A DNA stretch of 64,000 bases, taken from contig JYIP02000005.1 of assembly GCA_001051155.2 (NCBI GenBank), positions 2,666,001 through 2,730,000 on the forward strand, given 5' to 3'. The first letter of the stretch is position 1. Every line of letters starts with the position of its first letter. The DNA comes from Chrysoporthe austroafricana (Eukaryota > Ascomycota > Sordariomycetes > Diaporthales > Cryphonectriaceae). The position numbers and the translations under genes were made by a program. Below are positions 45,081 through 57,754 of this stretch, one piece after another. A model generated the notes under the pieces. It was not told the DNA's origin. It worked only from the letters and a program-made list of their open reading frames with translations, and searched no databases.

Positions 45081-46802
45081 TTACTTCGTATCTAGTTTGC
45101 CCTCGACCTCGCGAGCCCACCACTCAGCCCAGTCCACGACCTTCTTCTCCCGCTTGGCCTCCTCGGCACAGAACACCATGGCATGGCTCCTGATAACTTC
45201 ATCCAACGTGCAACGTATGATCTCCTTTTGCGCTCTGTCGCTCGTCCATCCTTCGTCACGCTTGTTCTTGACCATGTCGATGGCCTCGACGAACTGTCTC
45301 GCTAGGCCTAGATCACCGCCTCCGTGTCCCATGCTCTCCATGCGCGGAGTGTGCGTGGTCGTCTTACCGGTGTTGAAGTCTTCAACTGTGATGGTGTACG
45401 AGTCTGCGTAGATCTCTCCATTGACGCCGTATATGCGCGTGAACCGCTCGCATTGCCGCGTGGTCTGGGCGACCATGTGGAAAGTCGCCTGCTTCGCGCC
45501 TCTGCTGCCCAGCCTGTCCGACATGGGGCTCACTTCACTATCGCCCTTTACCGATGGGAGGACATCGTCATCCCAGGTGATGGTCACCACCTGTTCGTCC
45601 GCCACGTCGTTGCCACTTTCGTAGACGCACCTCCCGAACCAGTTGCGCTTCGCCACCTCCGAGTCCGGCATATCCGGGCCGTAGTCCTCGGCCAGCTTCG
45701 CCATGAGCGCTTCGCGGCCCTTGGGGCCAGCCCCGAGGTCCTCGATCTCGGGAAGCACGATGCTCACCGGCCAGCCGACGACTCCAGCGCCCAACCCCTT
45801 GAAGGGCTTGTCGCCGGTGTAGATACGCTTTGCTGAGTACTTGCACGTCTCCTCAACCGGACACTTCAGACAGTTTGTCGCAGCCCCAGCGCCCACGGGC
45901 TTCCTGCTCTTCTTGAAGTACTGTAGCCTCCCGCTACTTGACACCGTTGAAGGGAGATGCGGCACGGCCTTCTGTTCACCATCCTCGTATCTCACGGGTG
46001 AGCACAGCAGCCACAACAGGACATCCACGTCGTGACAACTCTTGGTCAACAGACTCGGCGCCGTGGTATCCTCCCTCCTCCAGTTGCCCCTCACGTAGCT
46101 ATGCGTGAAGTGCCACCAGCCGACGGGCTCGGTGTGCACCACGGAGAGCACGTCGCCGATGACCCTCTCCTCGAGCAACAGCCTGCGCAGCTCGACGTTG
46201 TGCGGGCTGTACCGCAGCACATGCCCGATCGAGAAGACAAAAGGCTCGCCCTTGTCGTCGACGTTGTTCCTCAGGGCCCGGTACATCTCCACGCAGTCCG
46301 GCAGCGTCGTCGCCAGCGGCTTCTCGCACATGATGTGCAGCCCGCCCAGCGCCGCGAGCGCGACCACCACCTCGCGGTGCATCTCATCCAGCACGCAGAC
46401 GAAGACCCCATCCACGCCCCTCGGCACGCCCGCGTCGCCGGCGGCGGCGCGCCGGCGGCGCTCCCTCTCGTAGGCGACGAAGTCGGCCCACGAGGCGAAC
46501 TCCTCGCCCTCGCGGGCGGCCCCGTCGCCCCGGGCGCCCCAGATGTAGTTCCGGCCGAACTGTGCCCGCTTGAAGGCGTGCGGCTCCGCGACGGCGGCGA
46601 TGACCCCGTTCGTCGCGGAATGCACGGCGTGCGCGTAGGCCTGGCCGCGGGAGCCGGCGCCGATCACCAGCAGGCGCGGCGGGTCGGCGGACGGGGGAGG
46701 CCGGGAGGGCATGCTGAGCTGGATGTCCTTGTCCGTCGAGACCACCGGGCCCGGCTCGGCGAGGGGCCGGACCGGGGGTGAGTCCTCTGCGCGGCTGCCC
46801 AT
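45081..46802 (-). CDS. Gfo/Idh/MocA-family NAD(P)-dependent oxidoreductase
   Basis: An intronless 573-residue protein. After a Pro/Asp-rich N-terminus of about 40 residues, the Rossmann fold starts with LLVIGAGSRGQAYAHAV (GxGxRG nucleotide loop). The family's EKP motif is MCEKPLATT, where the lysine contacts cofactor and substrate, and the catalytic-helix region is KSCHDVDVLLWLL. A Cys cluster (NCLKCPVEETCKYSAKRIY, C-x2-C-x5-C) sits in the substrate domain; I associate this insert with fungal and bacterial members often labelled StrI-like. The C-terminal domain is the usual beta-sheet dimerisation half. Enzymes of the family oxidise or reduce sugars, inositols and related alcohols in the cytosol. 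The substrate is unknown, and no pathway partner lies beside it. Confidence 0.85.
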   Translation of the reverse strand: MGSRAEDSPPVRPLAEPGPVVSTDKDIQLSMPSRPPPSADPPRLLVIGAGSRGQAYAHAVHSATNGVIAAVAEPHAFKRAQFGRNYIWGARGDGAAREGEEFASWADFVAYERERRRRAAAGDAGVPRGVDGVFVCVLDEMHREVVVALAALGGLHIMCEKPLATTLPDCVEMYRALRNNVDDKGEPFVFSIGHVLRYSPHNVELRRLLLEERVIGDVLSVVHTEPVGWWHFTHSYVRGNWRREDTTAPSLLTKSCHDVDVLLWLLCSPVRYEDGEQKAVPHLPSTVSSSGRLQYFKKSRKPVGAGAATNCLKCPVEETCKYSAKRIYTGDKPFKGLGAGVVGWPVSIVLPEIEDLGAGPKGREALMAKLAEDYGPDMPDSEVAKRNWFGRCVYESGNDVADEQVVTITWDDDVLPSVKGDSEVSPMSDRLGSRGAKQATFHMVAQTTRQCERFTRIYGVNGEIYADSYTITVEDFNTGKTTTHTPRMESMGHGGGDLGLARQFVEAIDMVKNKRDEGWTSDRAQKEIIRCTLDEVIRSHAMVFCAEEAKREKKVVDWAEWWAREVEGKLDTK

Positions 46803-47583
46803 GATCAGATGCGGTTACTTCAAGCGAGCCTGCGCAGCTGGAGAAAGAAAGGGTCTGAGGGGGACAGAAGCTGTTGTCTGATCTTCAGGTTGTTGTGCGT
46901 GGGGGTGGGGGGGAACGTTGGTTGGGGAGACAAGAGAGGGGCCAGTCTCTAGAGACTATACAAGGAGACGACGGGCTGGCAGAGGGAGGTCATCTCTTGT
47001 TATACAGAAAGTCCCAGGAGGCGACGTCCTGGGGAGCAGGCCCAAGGGCGTGGTTCCGGTTCGATGGCCGGCCCCGGTGGTTCCCCTAGCGGAACGAAGA
47101 TAAGGCGACCGCCGGCAGGGAAGGGAAACCTTACCATAGTACGCCTATTTTAGCGGATCAGTAGCCGTCTGCCCCCCCCCCCCCCCGGCCCCCCCCGCTT
47201 TACACGCGGTGCCCCCCCCCTCCCACCCCCCCTTTTCGCCTCCGGCCCGCTTTCCCNCCCCCCCCCCCCCCCCGGGCTCTCGCTGCTCTACAGGCGGTGT
47301 CTCGCTAATGCAAGCCTGCTTATTCGCCTGCTGCCAGCTATCGCCCGCCGACGTGGACGGCCGCGATCCAAACAGCTGTTTACAGTTATCGATGGTTGCA
47401 GCCGCAGTAGGGACACGATCTGTGGGAGCCATTCGGCGGGGCACATATCACCTCAGGAAGTCAGCATATACAACGTTACCTCTCCAGCGCAAGCTTCTTC
47501 CCTGCTGGGCGACGCCGTCCCAGCGGCCCGCGATCTTCCCCTACTCGACCACCACTGGCCATCCTCTCCTCTTTAGGAAGATC
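46803..47583. other. Divergent spacer with assembly join
   Basis: Promoter region between the oxidoreductase (minus) and REX2 (plus). It contains the C-rich block and N at 47,172-47,273. No gene is seen. Confidence 0.5.
47172..47273. repeat. Poly-C block with a single N
   Basis: Several C-runs of 6 to 16 bases separated by short G/T-containing pieces; one N at 47,257 precedes a 16-base C-run. Low complexity and an N together suggest an unresolved join. Confidence 0.8.
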
Positions 47584-48252
47584 ATGGCTTCTCCGGACGC
47601 TGCGCCGCTAGTCTGGATCGACTGCGAGGTAAAGAGAAGATGCTCTACCTATCCGGCCCCTCGCCATGGATCCTTTGTTGACCCGCAGGTGTAGATGACC
47701 GGCCTGGACCCGGACGAGGAGGAGATCATCGAGATCTTCTGTCTCATCACCGACGGCAGCCTCAACCTGCTCGACGCCGACGGCTGGGGGACCGTCGTCC
47801 ACCAGTCCAAGGCCCGGATGGAGCGGATGGACGAGTGGTGCACCCGGACCCACGGCGAGAGCGGCCTCACGGCAGCCGTCCTCGCCTCGGAGGTGACGCC
47901 CGAGCAGGCCGCCAACGGACTTCTGGCCTACATCAAGAAGTACGTCCCGGACCAGCGCAAGGCGTTGCTCGCGGGCAACTCTGTCCACGCCGACAGGTCA
48001 TTCCTCGCCAGGGGGCTATACCGCAGGGTCGTCGAGCACCTGCACTACCGGATCCTGGACGTGAGCTCCATCAAGGAGGCGGCAAGGAGGTGGTGCCCGC
48101 AGGTCGCCGCGAAGGCGCCGCAGAAGAAGACCCTACACAAGGCGAAGGACGACATCCTGGAGAGCATCGAGGAGGCGAGATACTACAAGGAGGCCATCTT
48201 CCAGGCGGGTGCGCGCGGACAGGAGGAGTCTCACGAGCGCAGCACAAATTGA
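47584..48252 (+). CDS. REX2: Oligoribonuclease, DEDDh 3'-5' exonuclease
   Basis: Two exons (47584-47628, 47695-48252) give 200 residues. The intron falls inside the first catalytic motif, WIDCE-MTGLDPDEEEIIE. The other motifs are present: NSVHADRSFLARG (Exo II aspartate), HYRILDVSSIKEAARRW, and HKAKDDILESIEEARYYKE with the general-base histidine and last aspartate of the DEDDh group. Orn/Rex2 degrades 2-5 nt RNA remnants to mononucleotides in mitochondria and, in part, cytosol. No strong presequence is seen on the 15-residue first exon, so an upstream start or exon with a mitochondrial targeting signal is possible. The length matches bacterial and fungal Orn. A decayed ankyrin-repeat sequence begins just downstream. 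Confidence 0.93.
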
Positions 48253-48289
48253 TCGACAAATTTTCGAAAAAACTTATCTGTGTTCTTCA

Positions 48290-49111
48290 GGTGCTTCGAC
48301 GCCAGATCCTCGACTTCTCTTGCGCGACGCACCGTCTAGCGGCGGACCTTGCCGAATGGCTCAATTTGGAGCGAACAGTAAGACTTCATACATACGGTGG
48401 AGGATGCTTTATGGGGCAGATGCATAGTTCCAAACTCACAAATCTCTCAGCCTCGCGCTGTTTGAACCGATCGACTCGCCGTTTTAACTGCGACTCAAAC
48501 CTGGATATCAACACGAGGAATAAAATCTCCTGCCATTACATGTTACTATACATGGATCTCAGGCCTGTTCGGCTATAGCCCTGCTTACCCGCAGTACTTC
48601 ACTGTCTTACACACGCCCGGACTGCAAGAATGAACGGAAGCATGTGGTCATCGACGCGCTGCAGTGCGGCGTGGAGAAAGTCCTGAAATTTCTGGCCCAG
48701 CAAAAGGGGCACAGTTACCTACGGAGGGCTCTGGTTCAGGGACAGCCGCGGGTCATTTTAATGCTACTCGAGGCTGGGGCGTGATTCGACAAGGAAGCAC
48801 GTCCCTCGCAACGCTGCGAGGCTTTGAGACCGTCTCCTCTTCACGACTACTTCATGTGTTGCATAGGGCGCAGGGCTCTATCCCAAGGATGAGAGGCGTT
48901 CCGGAAGGTGACCGAGCTGGCTGCGGATGTGAATCAAGTGGCAAAGCCCACAGGCAGGACACCTCGTGAGATCACGTTGGTGAACAACGATAGGTCCTAT
49001 GAGGACGCGAATGTGCTCCGTTGCGCCGATGCGAAAGCTCGCGGGTACAGGACCGCTGTCGTCCTATATAGGGCCGTTTCGGACGACAGCGATGGGCCAG
49101 TGTTGGCGTGA
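48290..49111 (+). pseudogene. Decayed ankyrin-repeat gene
   Basis: Ankyrin-like pieces follow one another on the plus strand in changing frames with stops between. They are MAQFGANSKTSY and LYGADA (near 48,355-48,427), DINTRNK (48,504-48,524), then in a shifted frame (48,527-48,784) LPLHVTIHGSQACSAIALL, HVVIDALQCGVEKVLKFLAQ and RRALVQGQPRVILMLLEAGA ending at a TGA. After another shift (48,908-49,111) comes ADVNQVAKPTGRTPREITLV. These match the ankyrin pattern (TPLHxAxxxG, VxxLLxxGAD) at roughly 33-residue spacing. At least two frame changes and several stops mean it is not translated as one protein. The original gene could be a NACHT-ankyrin or another ankyrin protein; its 5' end is not recognisable. 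Confidence 0.55.
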
Positions 49112-49821
49112 ACACAAGAGCTGGTTGGACTCTGTGGGGCGTGGGGCTGTCCTCATGGAGCCACAGTGTGATCTTTGTGTATTGGATAGTGAGACTTGAC
49201 CTCGATAGAAGCAGCCCGAGATGTGCCCAGGCCATGAGAGATATGTGATCTAGCGTGGTACACTATCCTATTGTAGGATGATCGGCGGGACACCTTATTT
49301 GCGGGCTATCTCAGATCTCAGGGCAACTCGGTAATCTCAAGACAAGTTGTGGGAATTTGAACTCGAGGGTCTTCGTGAGATGCTTCCAGAACTACCTTGG
49401 TATCTAAGTAGTTAGTTATCTTCTTTTGGGTGTGCTATGGCCTGCCCTTGGTAGATTTTGTACTAGTATTTCTACTAGTACGACCCGGCTCGTTCTCCAT
49501 CTGCCTTTAAGTGGCACGTGCACGTGGTGGAGATGGTGGAAATGTTCAGGAGAAAGCCGGTGACAAGGAGCAACAAGCTCCCTCGACCCCTGTCGAATGA
49601 CGACCCTGTTCAACCCCACTACAACCGTACCAACCCCACCTTCAAGTGGGAGGTGGCGTCCTATCGAAGTGCTAGAGCTCCTGATGAATTGGCACGAAGC
49701 ATGCTGTTGTTTTCTGTTGACATTGTAGAACTTCCAACACGAAAGCATAAAGGCCTCACGACAGCATACTCTCTGGATTTCGCTCGCATTTCACATCCAC
49801 ATCATCCACAAACCTGTTAAG
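49112..49821. other. Intergenic region and PGM2 promoter
   Basis: PGM2 promoter and leader. The last 250 bases become C/A-rich before the start codon. No other gene is supported. Confidence 0.5.
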
Positions 49822-51722
<1,901 letters not shown>

Positions 51723-52416
51723 GGTGGAGATGATAGGGCGGGCGAGCACACTCATGATCGCCTAGAGTGCTGAACACTGGAACTGGTGTACCTGCTCCTT
51801 CCTTTTCGATGAAATTACGTCTGAAAAAAACAAAACACAAGAACCAAATACAAGCGTAGCCTCAACGAGATCAATTTTGCATGTGACCAGAATGAGATGA
51901 TTGTTGTCTTGCATTTGAATTTGACTCCGCGCTGACGCTCGACATTGTAGTCGGCTAAGTGTGCTACCAAATTAACAAATATGCCCTGGGCGCCCTTCAT
52001 AGTGCGACAATCTTGGATGTCTTCATTATAACGAGGTGCATGGCACTCCCCACGCCATCGCGAAAAACAGCAAAGCAATGAAACCACAGACACAAAAGCA
52101 AAAGGGTATCATTGTGCAATCTGCCCGCCGTTCGCTCCAGTACTCTCATGTCGCCCGCCGTAAATTTCAAAAGTTGTGGTACAAGTGTCTCTCGTGGTGT
52201 CGTCTTCATCATCGTCGGTCGTAAATTCCGTCAAGTCTCCAGCAAGAAAAAGGGTCGCAAGACTGTGTTGAGTGGATAAGTGGTAGAAGAAAGCTGTGAA
52301 GATCTGAGCGGAAAAGTGGACGAGAATCCGAGTAAGTGGTGTGCAGGCCAGCGGTATAATGGCTAGACTGGCGCGTGGTGAAGGCTGAGAGGGGATAAGA
52401 CGCGATGATCTCGACG
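51723..52416. other. Convergent intergenic region
   Basis: 3' flanks of PGM2 and of the minus-strand 493-aa gene. An A-rich stretch at about 51,822-51,850 could serve in 3'-end formation. No gene is seen. Confidence 0.55.
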
Positions 52417-54246
52417 TTAGGCGTATGAAGGGCCGGCAACATAGTCGCCCTCGACTTCGGATGAATCCGAGACGTCGATGAACGGGGCGAAGAGTTCCCC
52501 GAACCGGTCGGCAGCTACGCGGATGCTCCCGTGTTAGCTGCTTCCTATCTGCACTGCGAGTATGAAGAGAGGGGAAAGGCGGGTGCACAGAGGCGTGCGT
52601 ACCTTGCCTGCTGACAAAATAAATTTCGAAGACGCCCAGCTCGTTCTTCCGCATTCTCGACTCCCGATACTTCTGGCAGAAGACATAGAGCTGGATGTCC
52701 TTCACGTAGAACATGTGTTTCGTGGCGCGAACAAGCCAGCTGGGGGAGGCGGAGATGTGGGTGACTGCGCACATATCTCGTTAGCAGCCTGGTAACAAAA
52801 GGGTGCGGAAGGACAAAACACGACTCACCGAAAGCAGTCCACACCGGACACTGCCTCAGCTCGCCATTCCATACGGCGGCTTGCAGTCGAACCCCGCCAC
52901 TTCGTTCCTCCTTGTATACGATCAAGCTGTGCTTATAACCGTCGTCGATGATCTGACTAGGAATTTGTCACGGGTCAGCTCATGTTCGCTGCAACAACGA
53001 ATGGTACGAGGGAAGAGGTTTCTCACGCTTGGAATAGCAAACTCTCGTCCTTCAACTTGAATTCCGTCGGGTGCATGGGAGGGGCAAGGGCGTTGCGCGA
53101 CTTCAGGGCGGTGAAGGTGCAGTAGAAGAGGACGAGCTCTGTGTCCTAGGTTAGCCATGTTGCAAGGAGACGGATCACTCTGATTATAGATGGATAAAAT
53201 AACTCGCTCACCCTCCCAAGTGACAAAAGTCAGCACCGCCCAAGTCTTCCGCGTAGATGCTGACCGACTCCACCTCTTCAATACGAGCGTATTCCCTTCT
53301 CGCTGGATCCATGTCTCGTGGTGGCCCCTCCACGTAAAATACTGCGTGCCGCCACTATACAGCCGAATTTCGACGTACGGCGTGTCTTCCGTGTCGAGGA
53401 TGAATTTGACACATATCTTGTCGGAATCGAATGACCGCCGCATGAGCGTCTTCCGCACCTTGGGCCGGTTCGAATCCCACACGGGCGAGAGAGGCGGGTA
53501 CACGCGCGATCTCTCGGGTCCTGGTATGTCGGTGCGCGAGCTGAGAGGGAGGGCAAAGACCTGCTCGCACCAGTGGGTTTTCTCGCGCGCTAGCGGGACG
53601 ATGACGGCGTCGTGGGCTTGACCGCCGACGAGCTGGTCCGAGGTGGTGGGTGTCTGCACCGGCGCAGGGATTCCGCGGCGCTGACGCAGATCGAGGATCT
53701 TGTGGCGCAACAACTCGAGCTGGCCTTGGTCGAAGCGCTTATCGCGCGTGAGGAGACAGAGGAGCAATCCCAGGAAGTGATTGTAAAGGATGAACCGCTG
53801 CGGCAGGGGGATGCCGCCGGCTTCCTTCATCATCTCATGATACATCTTGCGCCATCGTAGCTCGCGAGAGACAGTCTTATCATCGTAGTAGGTGGTAATA
53901 TCCCGCAAGGTCTTGGACATGCACGGCAGCAAGACGTTCAGATGATTCGAGACAATAGGTGCGCGGGACTTGTGTGGTCCACTTTGGCCGGCCAGCTCTC
54001 GGAGGAGTTTAGAGGATACCCGGATCTCCTCGACCACGGCGATCATGTGTCCGTGAAAGGACTTGTCGAGGACGGCACGGAGGGCTTCAAGACCTAAGAG
54101 ATTGTGAGTCTATTTCAGTGGAGAGTAAGTGGCTGGTGCAGCATACCCAGGGCTACTCTGTCTGCCCTCTCTGCCTCGAGCCAGCACCCGTGCAAGAGGT
54201 GGCTTTGGGGAGGCATTGTTGCCACCGTGAGGAATTCCCAGTCCAT
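52417..54246 (-). CDS. Conserved-looking protein of unknown function, 493 aa
   Basis: Six exons on the minus strand (54246-54147, 54093-53212, 53138-53027, 52956-52829, 52764-52603, 52514-52417). The N-terminal half is helical: LLHGCWLEAERADRVALGLE, LDKSFHGHMIAVVEEIRVSS, then HLNVLLPCMSKTLRDITTYY and a Trp/Arg-rich RELRWRKMYHEMMKEAGGIP. The C-terminal half looks beta-rich and may be one or two PH-like or Ig-like folds: KICVKFILDTEDTPYVEIRL, ELVLFYCTFTALKSRNALAP, YKHSLIVYKEERSGGVRLQA and HMFYVKDIQLYVFCQKYRES. It ends in an acidic tail. Every junction restores phase and continuous secondary structure, so this is a real gene. I do not recognise the family. The ATG at 54,246 is the first in-frame one; the frame is open farther upstream without an ATG. 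Confidence 0.75.
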
Positions 54247-56843
54247 TTGAAGTTGTACACAAGCAATTGCCAATATCAGCACATGTGTCTCTAGGCAGTC
54301 ATGTACAGTCACAGCAGGTGATGAGACTTCTCCAATCGTTTCGAGATCCGTAATTCAGAGGCGCGAATTTGGTCGTCGTTTGGCTCGCATGGTGTAGAGT
54401 TATTCTCCAGATTACCAGTGGCCAGTGTGGTGCGGACCTCCTGTCACTAATCTTCCACCGCGAGGAGACTTGGGCTGTCTCTCTTGTGCAATGTGTGCCG
54501 GCGATGTCTGGGGGAAAAAAAGAAAGAAAATACGAAGGAATTCAGAACCGTGAGACTTCGCAACTGTTCTTGCTGGGGTCAAAATAAGGATTAAAAAAAA
54601 GTCCTTGCTTGGAAATACCGAAGGCGAGTCTGAATTGTCACGACCTGAAGAAATGCAAAGCTGCCCGGCCCTCCGCATCGACGTGCATAACGCGGCAGAA
54701 GGACCAGGTTGACGACGGCACGGACTAATAAGCGCTATGGGCTGTCCGACACAAACACCAAAAAGAAACGAGGGGTCACCTCTAGCAGCGTGACATCTAC
54801 CATGTACACTGACGATCGTGGGCTGGCTGGAGACCACTCTACTTTGAGGCTCTGCACCTGCTCTGACGTGTCAATCAGCCGACGACAGGTGCCTCCTGCA
54901 AGTGGCTCCTTTCTCCCGCGTGTATTGGTAGGACGCGAAGCCAAGTGTGGCAGTTATCTCCACCAAGCAAGTTCGGGGATGGCCTCAAATTTGTCAACCA
55001 TCTTGCCAAATCAGGAGCTTTCCTGAAAGGACTTTGTGAGCCTCCCTGCGTTCCGCTAATGAACACCGAGAGCGATAGATGATGTTAGCGGAGGTGCAAA
55101 CTTGCAAAGAAGGGCAAGACAGTCGGGGTCGCCGGGACATCTTGCCAACTTCAACTTTGTGGGGTTGATCGAGAGAAATTCGCCATACCGATGATAGTCA
55201 GAAGAAAGCTAGACACGCTGTTTCCGATGGCTGGAAATAGAAGCAGAGGAGATGGGAGAAGAGACGAGCCATAGAGAGAGCATGGAAGAGAGCGCACTTG
55301 CAGATTCTCATACACTACCCCGGACTGCCACGAAGGTCGGGCCAACAGATCCCCGAATAGAGGTGAAAATTTTGTGTGTCGACTGTCGGCCCCATCAGAC
55401 ATGGAAGCGCCCTCTATCTTGCATTCTCCTAATGCAAGCACGCTTCGCACCGAGCGAATTGAGATCCAGGCCAGTGGCTGGGTCGCATCGACCCGCAGCA
55501 ATGGACCGGACCACACGAAAGAGTGCGGAGTGATCTGACCGGGAGGGCGGATTGGTAGAAATTGGGATCTTGACCGTGACATGTGTGCCATGTACGCACC
55601 GAGATCCCTCCTCCCACGAATTTGTGACAAGACTGTCATCGGTGTTCATGAATTTCCAGAGCGCAAGTACGCGGTACCCCGCAGACCGCCGTCTACCAGT
55701 ACGGCAAAAGCGAAGATCATGCTCGCAGTGTGTGATGAGTCGTGTCTCGTATGACGTTGCTCACGAGAACGCTGACGAGACTCAACGTCTCCAACGAGAG
55801 AGGTATAGTGTAGGCTGTACGACCAGAGGCCGGCGATCTGAAGACACGTCGCGTAGTAGCCGAGGGTTCGAAAAAGAACATAGTCCAGTCGCGTTGGTTG
55901 CTAAGGCTGCTCGGCAGACTGATATATTGCTTAGTGCGCTGACAAATTCGCTAGCTGCACTACTAGCCCACTGGTTCATCGTCGGGCAGATGAAAAAGGT
56001 GCATTGCGCTTCGTTGTGCTTGGCAGGTAAGCCATGTGACAGGAGGCGGGCGCGGTCGAACGAAGACGCAGCCAGCCTTGCGCCGTAGTGCGGTGTAGTT
56101 TCAATAAGCAGCACGTCCACGCTTGCCAGCCCGTCCATCTAATGTCGGGCGCTGCTAAAAAAAAAAAAGAAAAAAGAAAAAAAAAAATACCTGCATCTTT
56201 CAGGATATGGTCGTTAGTGAATTCGAACGGCTTGAACATCACCTTTCTTGGTTTTAGAGGACTAGGGAGGCGTGCCACAGACAAGTGAGGTCTGGCGGAA
56301 GAGGTGAGTGCAAAAGCATCCAGGACCCTGAATTGGATGTAATGGCGAGCAACGACCTCGGTCGAGAAAGGCAACCGGTTAGGGGGATGTTTGACATCGC
56401 AAAGCAGGGGGGCAGCACGCGCTTAAATAGATCGAGGCTGATCAGCTCGAGCCCCGGACACCGTGAGCGTCCGCTTCTTATACCCTCTCTACTATGTATG
56501 TGTGCCTGAGGCTGGTGCGAAATTACTGAGCAGGAACGGAACGCCCTTCTGGCTGAAGTCCTCGCCCACATAGTCACATTAGACCACAATTCATGTCGGC
56601 CGGCATCTAATTTGCCAGCTACGATGTCATCGTCATGGAAAGATCGATTCGTTCTCAAAGAAGGCTCATAGTTCGTTGCTGCTACTATACAGTTGGCCGG
56701 GTACGTTTTAGCCCCAGCCTCGCCCCATGTTCATCAAAACAAATCAGGATCCTTCCCTACCAGCCGCAAACACCGTACCGACTACCAAAGAGATAGAAAA
56801 TGAAGATGAAGAAAGTGTCGCCATCGCCAACGCAGTACCAACC
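54247..56843. other. Gene-poor spacer, 2.6 kb
   Basis: Upstream of the 493-aa gene and downstream of NHP6, both on the minus strand. Frames at 55,151-55,639 (minus) and 55,552-56,088 (plus) overlap in opposite directions and have no domain. An A-rich tract lies at 56,157. I see no repeat family, RNA gene or mobile element. Confidence 0.45.
56157..56187 (+). repeat. A-rich tract
   Basis: 31 bases containing only A except two single G interruptions. Confidence 0.9.
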
Positions 56844-57335
56844 TTACTCAGACTCCTCAGCCTGTGCGAATTGGTCAGCTCTATCTACAGTGACGAATGG
56901 GGGTTTAAGGGGTTGGAAAAAGTCATACGTTGTAGGCAGCCTTCTCGTCCTCGTATCTCTTCTTGTCGGCAGCAGCCTTGGCCTCATAGGGAGCCCGTTG
57001 CTTTTCGTTGAGAGCCTTCCAGCGCTCACCCAGGATGCGACCAACCTCGCCTGGGGAACAGTCAGCACAGAGAGCACAGTGCGAAGGGTATCGTCAAACG
57101 GAGACATACCAAACTTGATGCCGGGGTTCTCCTCGCGAACGTTCTCACGCTGCTCGTTGGCGAAGAACATGTAGGCAGACAGACCACGCTTGGGGGCGTT
57201 GGGGTCTGTGACGTCTGTTAGCACCACTCTGGACGAGCAGTTCCGGGGAATCGCATTTCGGAACGCGGACGTACCCTTCTTGCCCTTGCGGCCCTTCTCG
57301 ACCTTACCACCCTTCTTAGCTGCAGCCTTAGGCAT
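56844..57335 (-). CDS. NHP6: HMG-box non-histone chromosomal protein NHP6
   Basis: Four exons on the minus strand (57335-57275, 57205-57110, 57050-56929, 56861-56844) give 98 residues. A basic N-terminal arm ([19 protein letters not shown]) precedes one HMG box: [40 protein letters not shown], then [20 protein letters not shown]. It ends NAEESE. Nhp6 bends DNA without sequence specificity and works with FACT (Spt16-Pob3) in nucleosome reorganisation. The last exon encodes only five residues and the stop. If the last intron is retained, the frame instead reads Val-stop. The length equals yeast Nhp6. A long leader with a probable 5' UTR intron lies upstream. Confidence 0.93.
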   Translation of the reverse strand: MPKAAAKKGGKVEKGRKGKKGTSAFRNAIPRNCSSRVVLTDVTDPNAPKRGLSAYMFFANEQRENVREENPGIKFGMSPFDDTLRTVLSVLTVPQARLVASWVSAGRLSTKSNGLPMRPRLLPTRRDTRTRRLPTTYDFFQPLKPPFVTVDRADQFAQAEESE

Positions 57336-57363
57336 GTTGACGGAGCTGGCGCGGCGATGTTAG

Positions 57364-57754
57364 CTACAAAACGCTGCGGTCAGCCTGCTGGGTGCGGGCC
57401 ATTGCGATGATGCAACAAGGTGATGATAAGAATGCCGAGAGTTATGATTGATGAGTGGTGTGGAGCTGCTGATGAGAAAGTGAAAGGGACGTTGGCACTT
57501 GAGTGTTTGTTGTGCCCGCCCTTTGTGGTGGTTGAGAACCGTTTGCACCCGGCGACTTGGTCAGGCTAAAACATCCGCAGCTCAACGCAGCTTCGAGAAG
57601 CTGGGGACGAGCTCCCAGTCGACGCGACCGCGTACTTAGCGGGGCGGGCACCAAGCAGCGCGGCGAGCAGGGTCGCAAACGCAATTGAAGCCGCCCACGT
57701 AATGTAAAATGCAAATTGAGGGCGCAGGTAGCTGGAGGGCAATGGCATACATAC
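57364..57754 (-). other. Probable 5' UTR intron of NHP6
   Basis: On the minus strand a strong donor (CAAAAG then GTATGT at 57,754) and an acceptor (TTTTGTAG ending at 57,364) bracket 391 bases just upstream of the NHP6 start. Long leader introns are common in highly expressed fungal genes. This is inferred from splice signals alone. Confidence 0.4.

Noticed and set aside
46032..46781. 249-aa plus-strand frame
   Set aside because: Antisense shadow of the Gfo/Idh/MocA oxidoreductase; Arg/Gly/His-rich with no fold signal.
43440..47583. Secondary-metabolite cluster around the oxidoreductase
   Set aside because: No synthase, P450, transporter or cluster-type regulator is nearby; neighbours are REX2 and a small secreted protein.
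47835..48578. 247-aa plus-strand frame
   Set aside because: Its first two thirds are an out-of-phase shadow of REX2; only the end (DINTRNK) is meaningful, as part of the ankyrin remnant.
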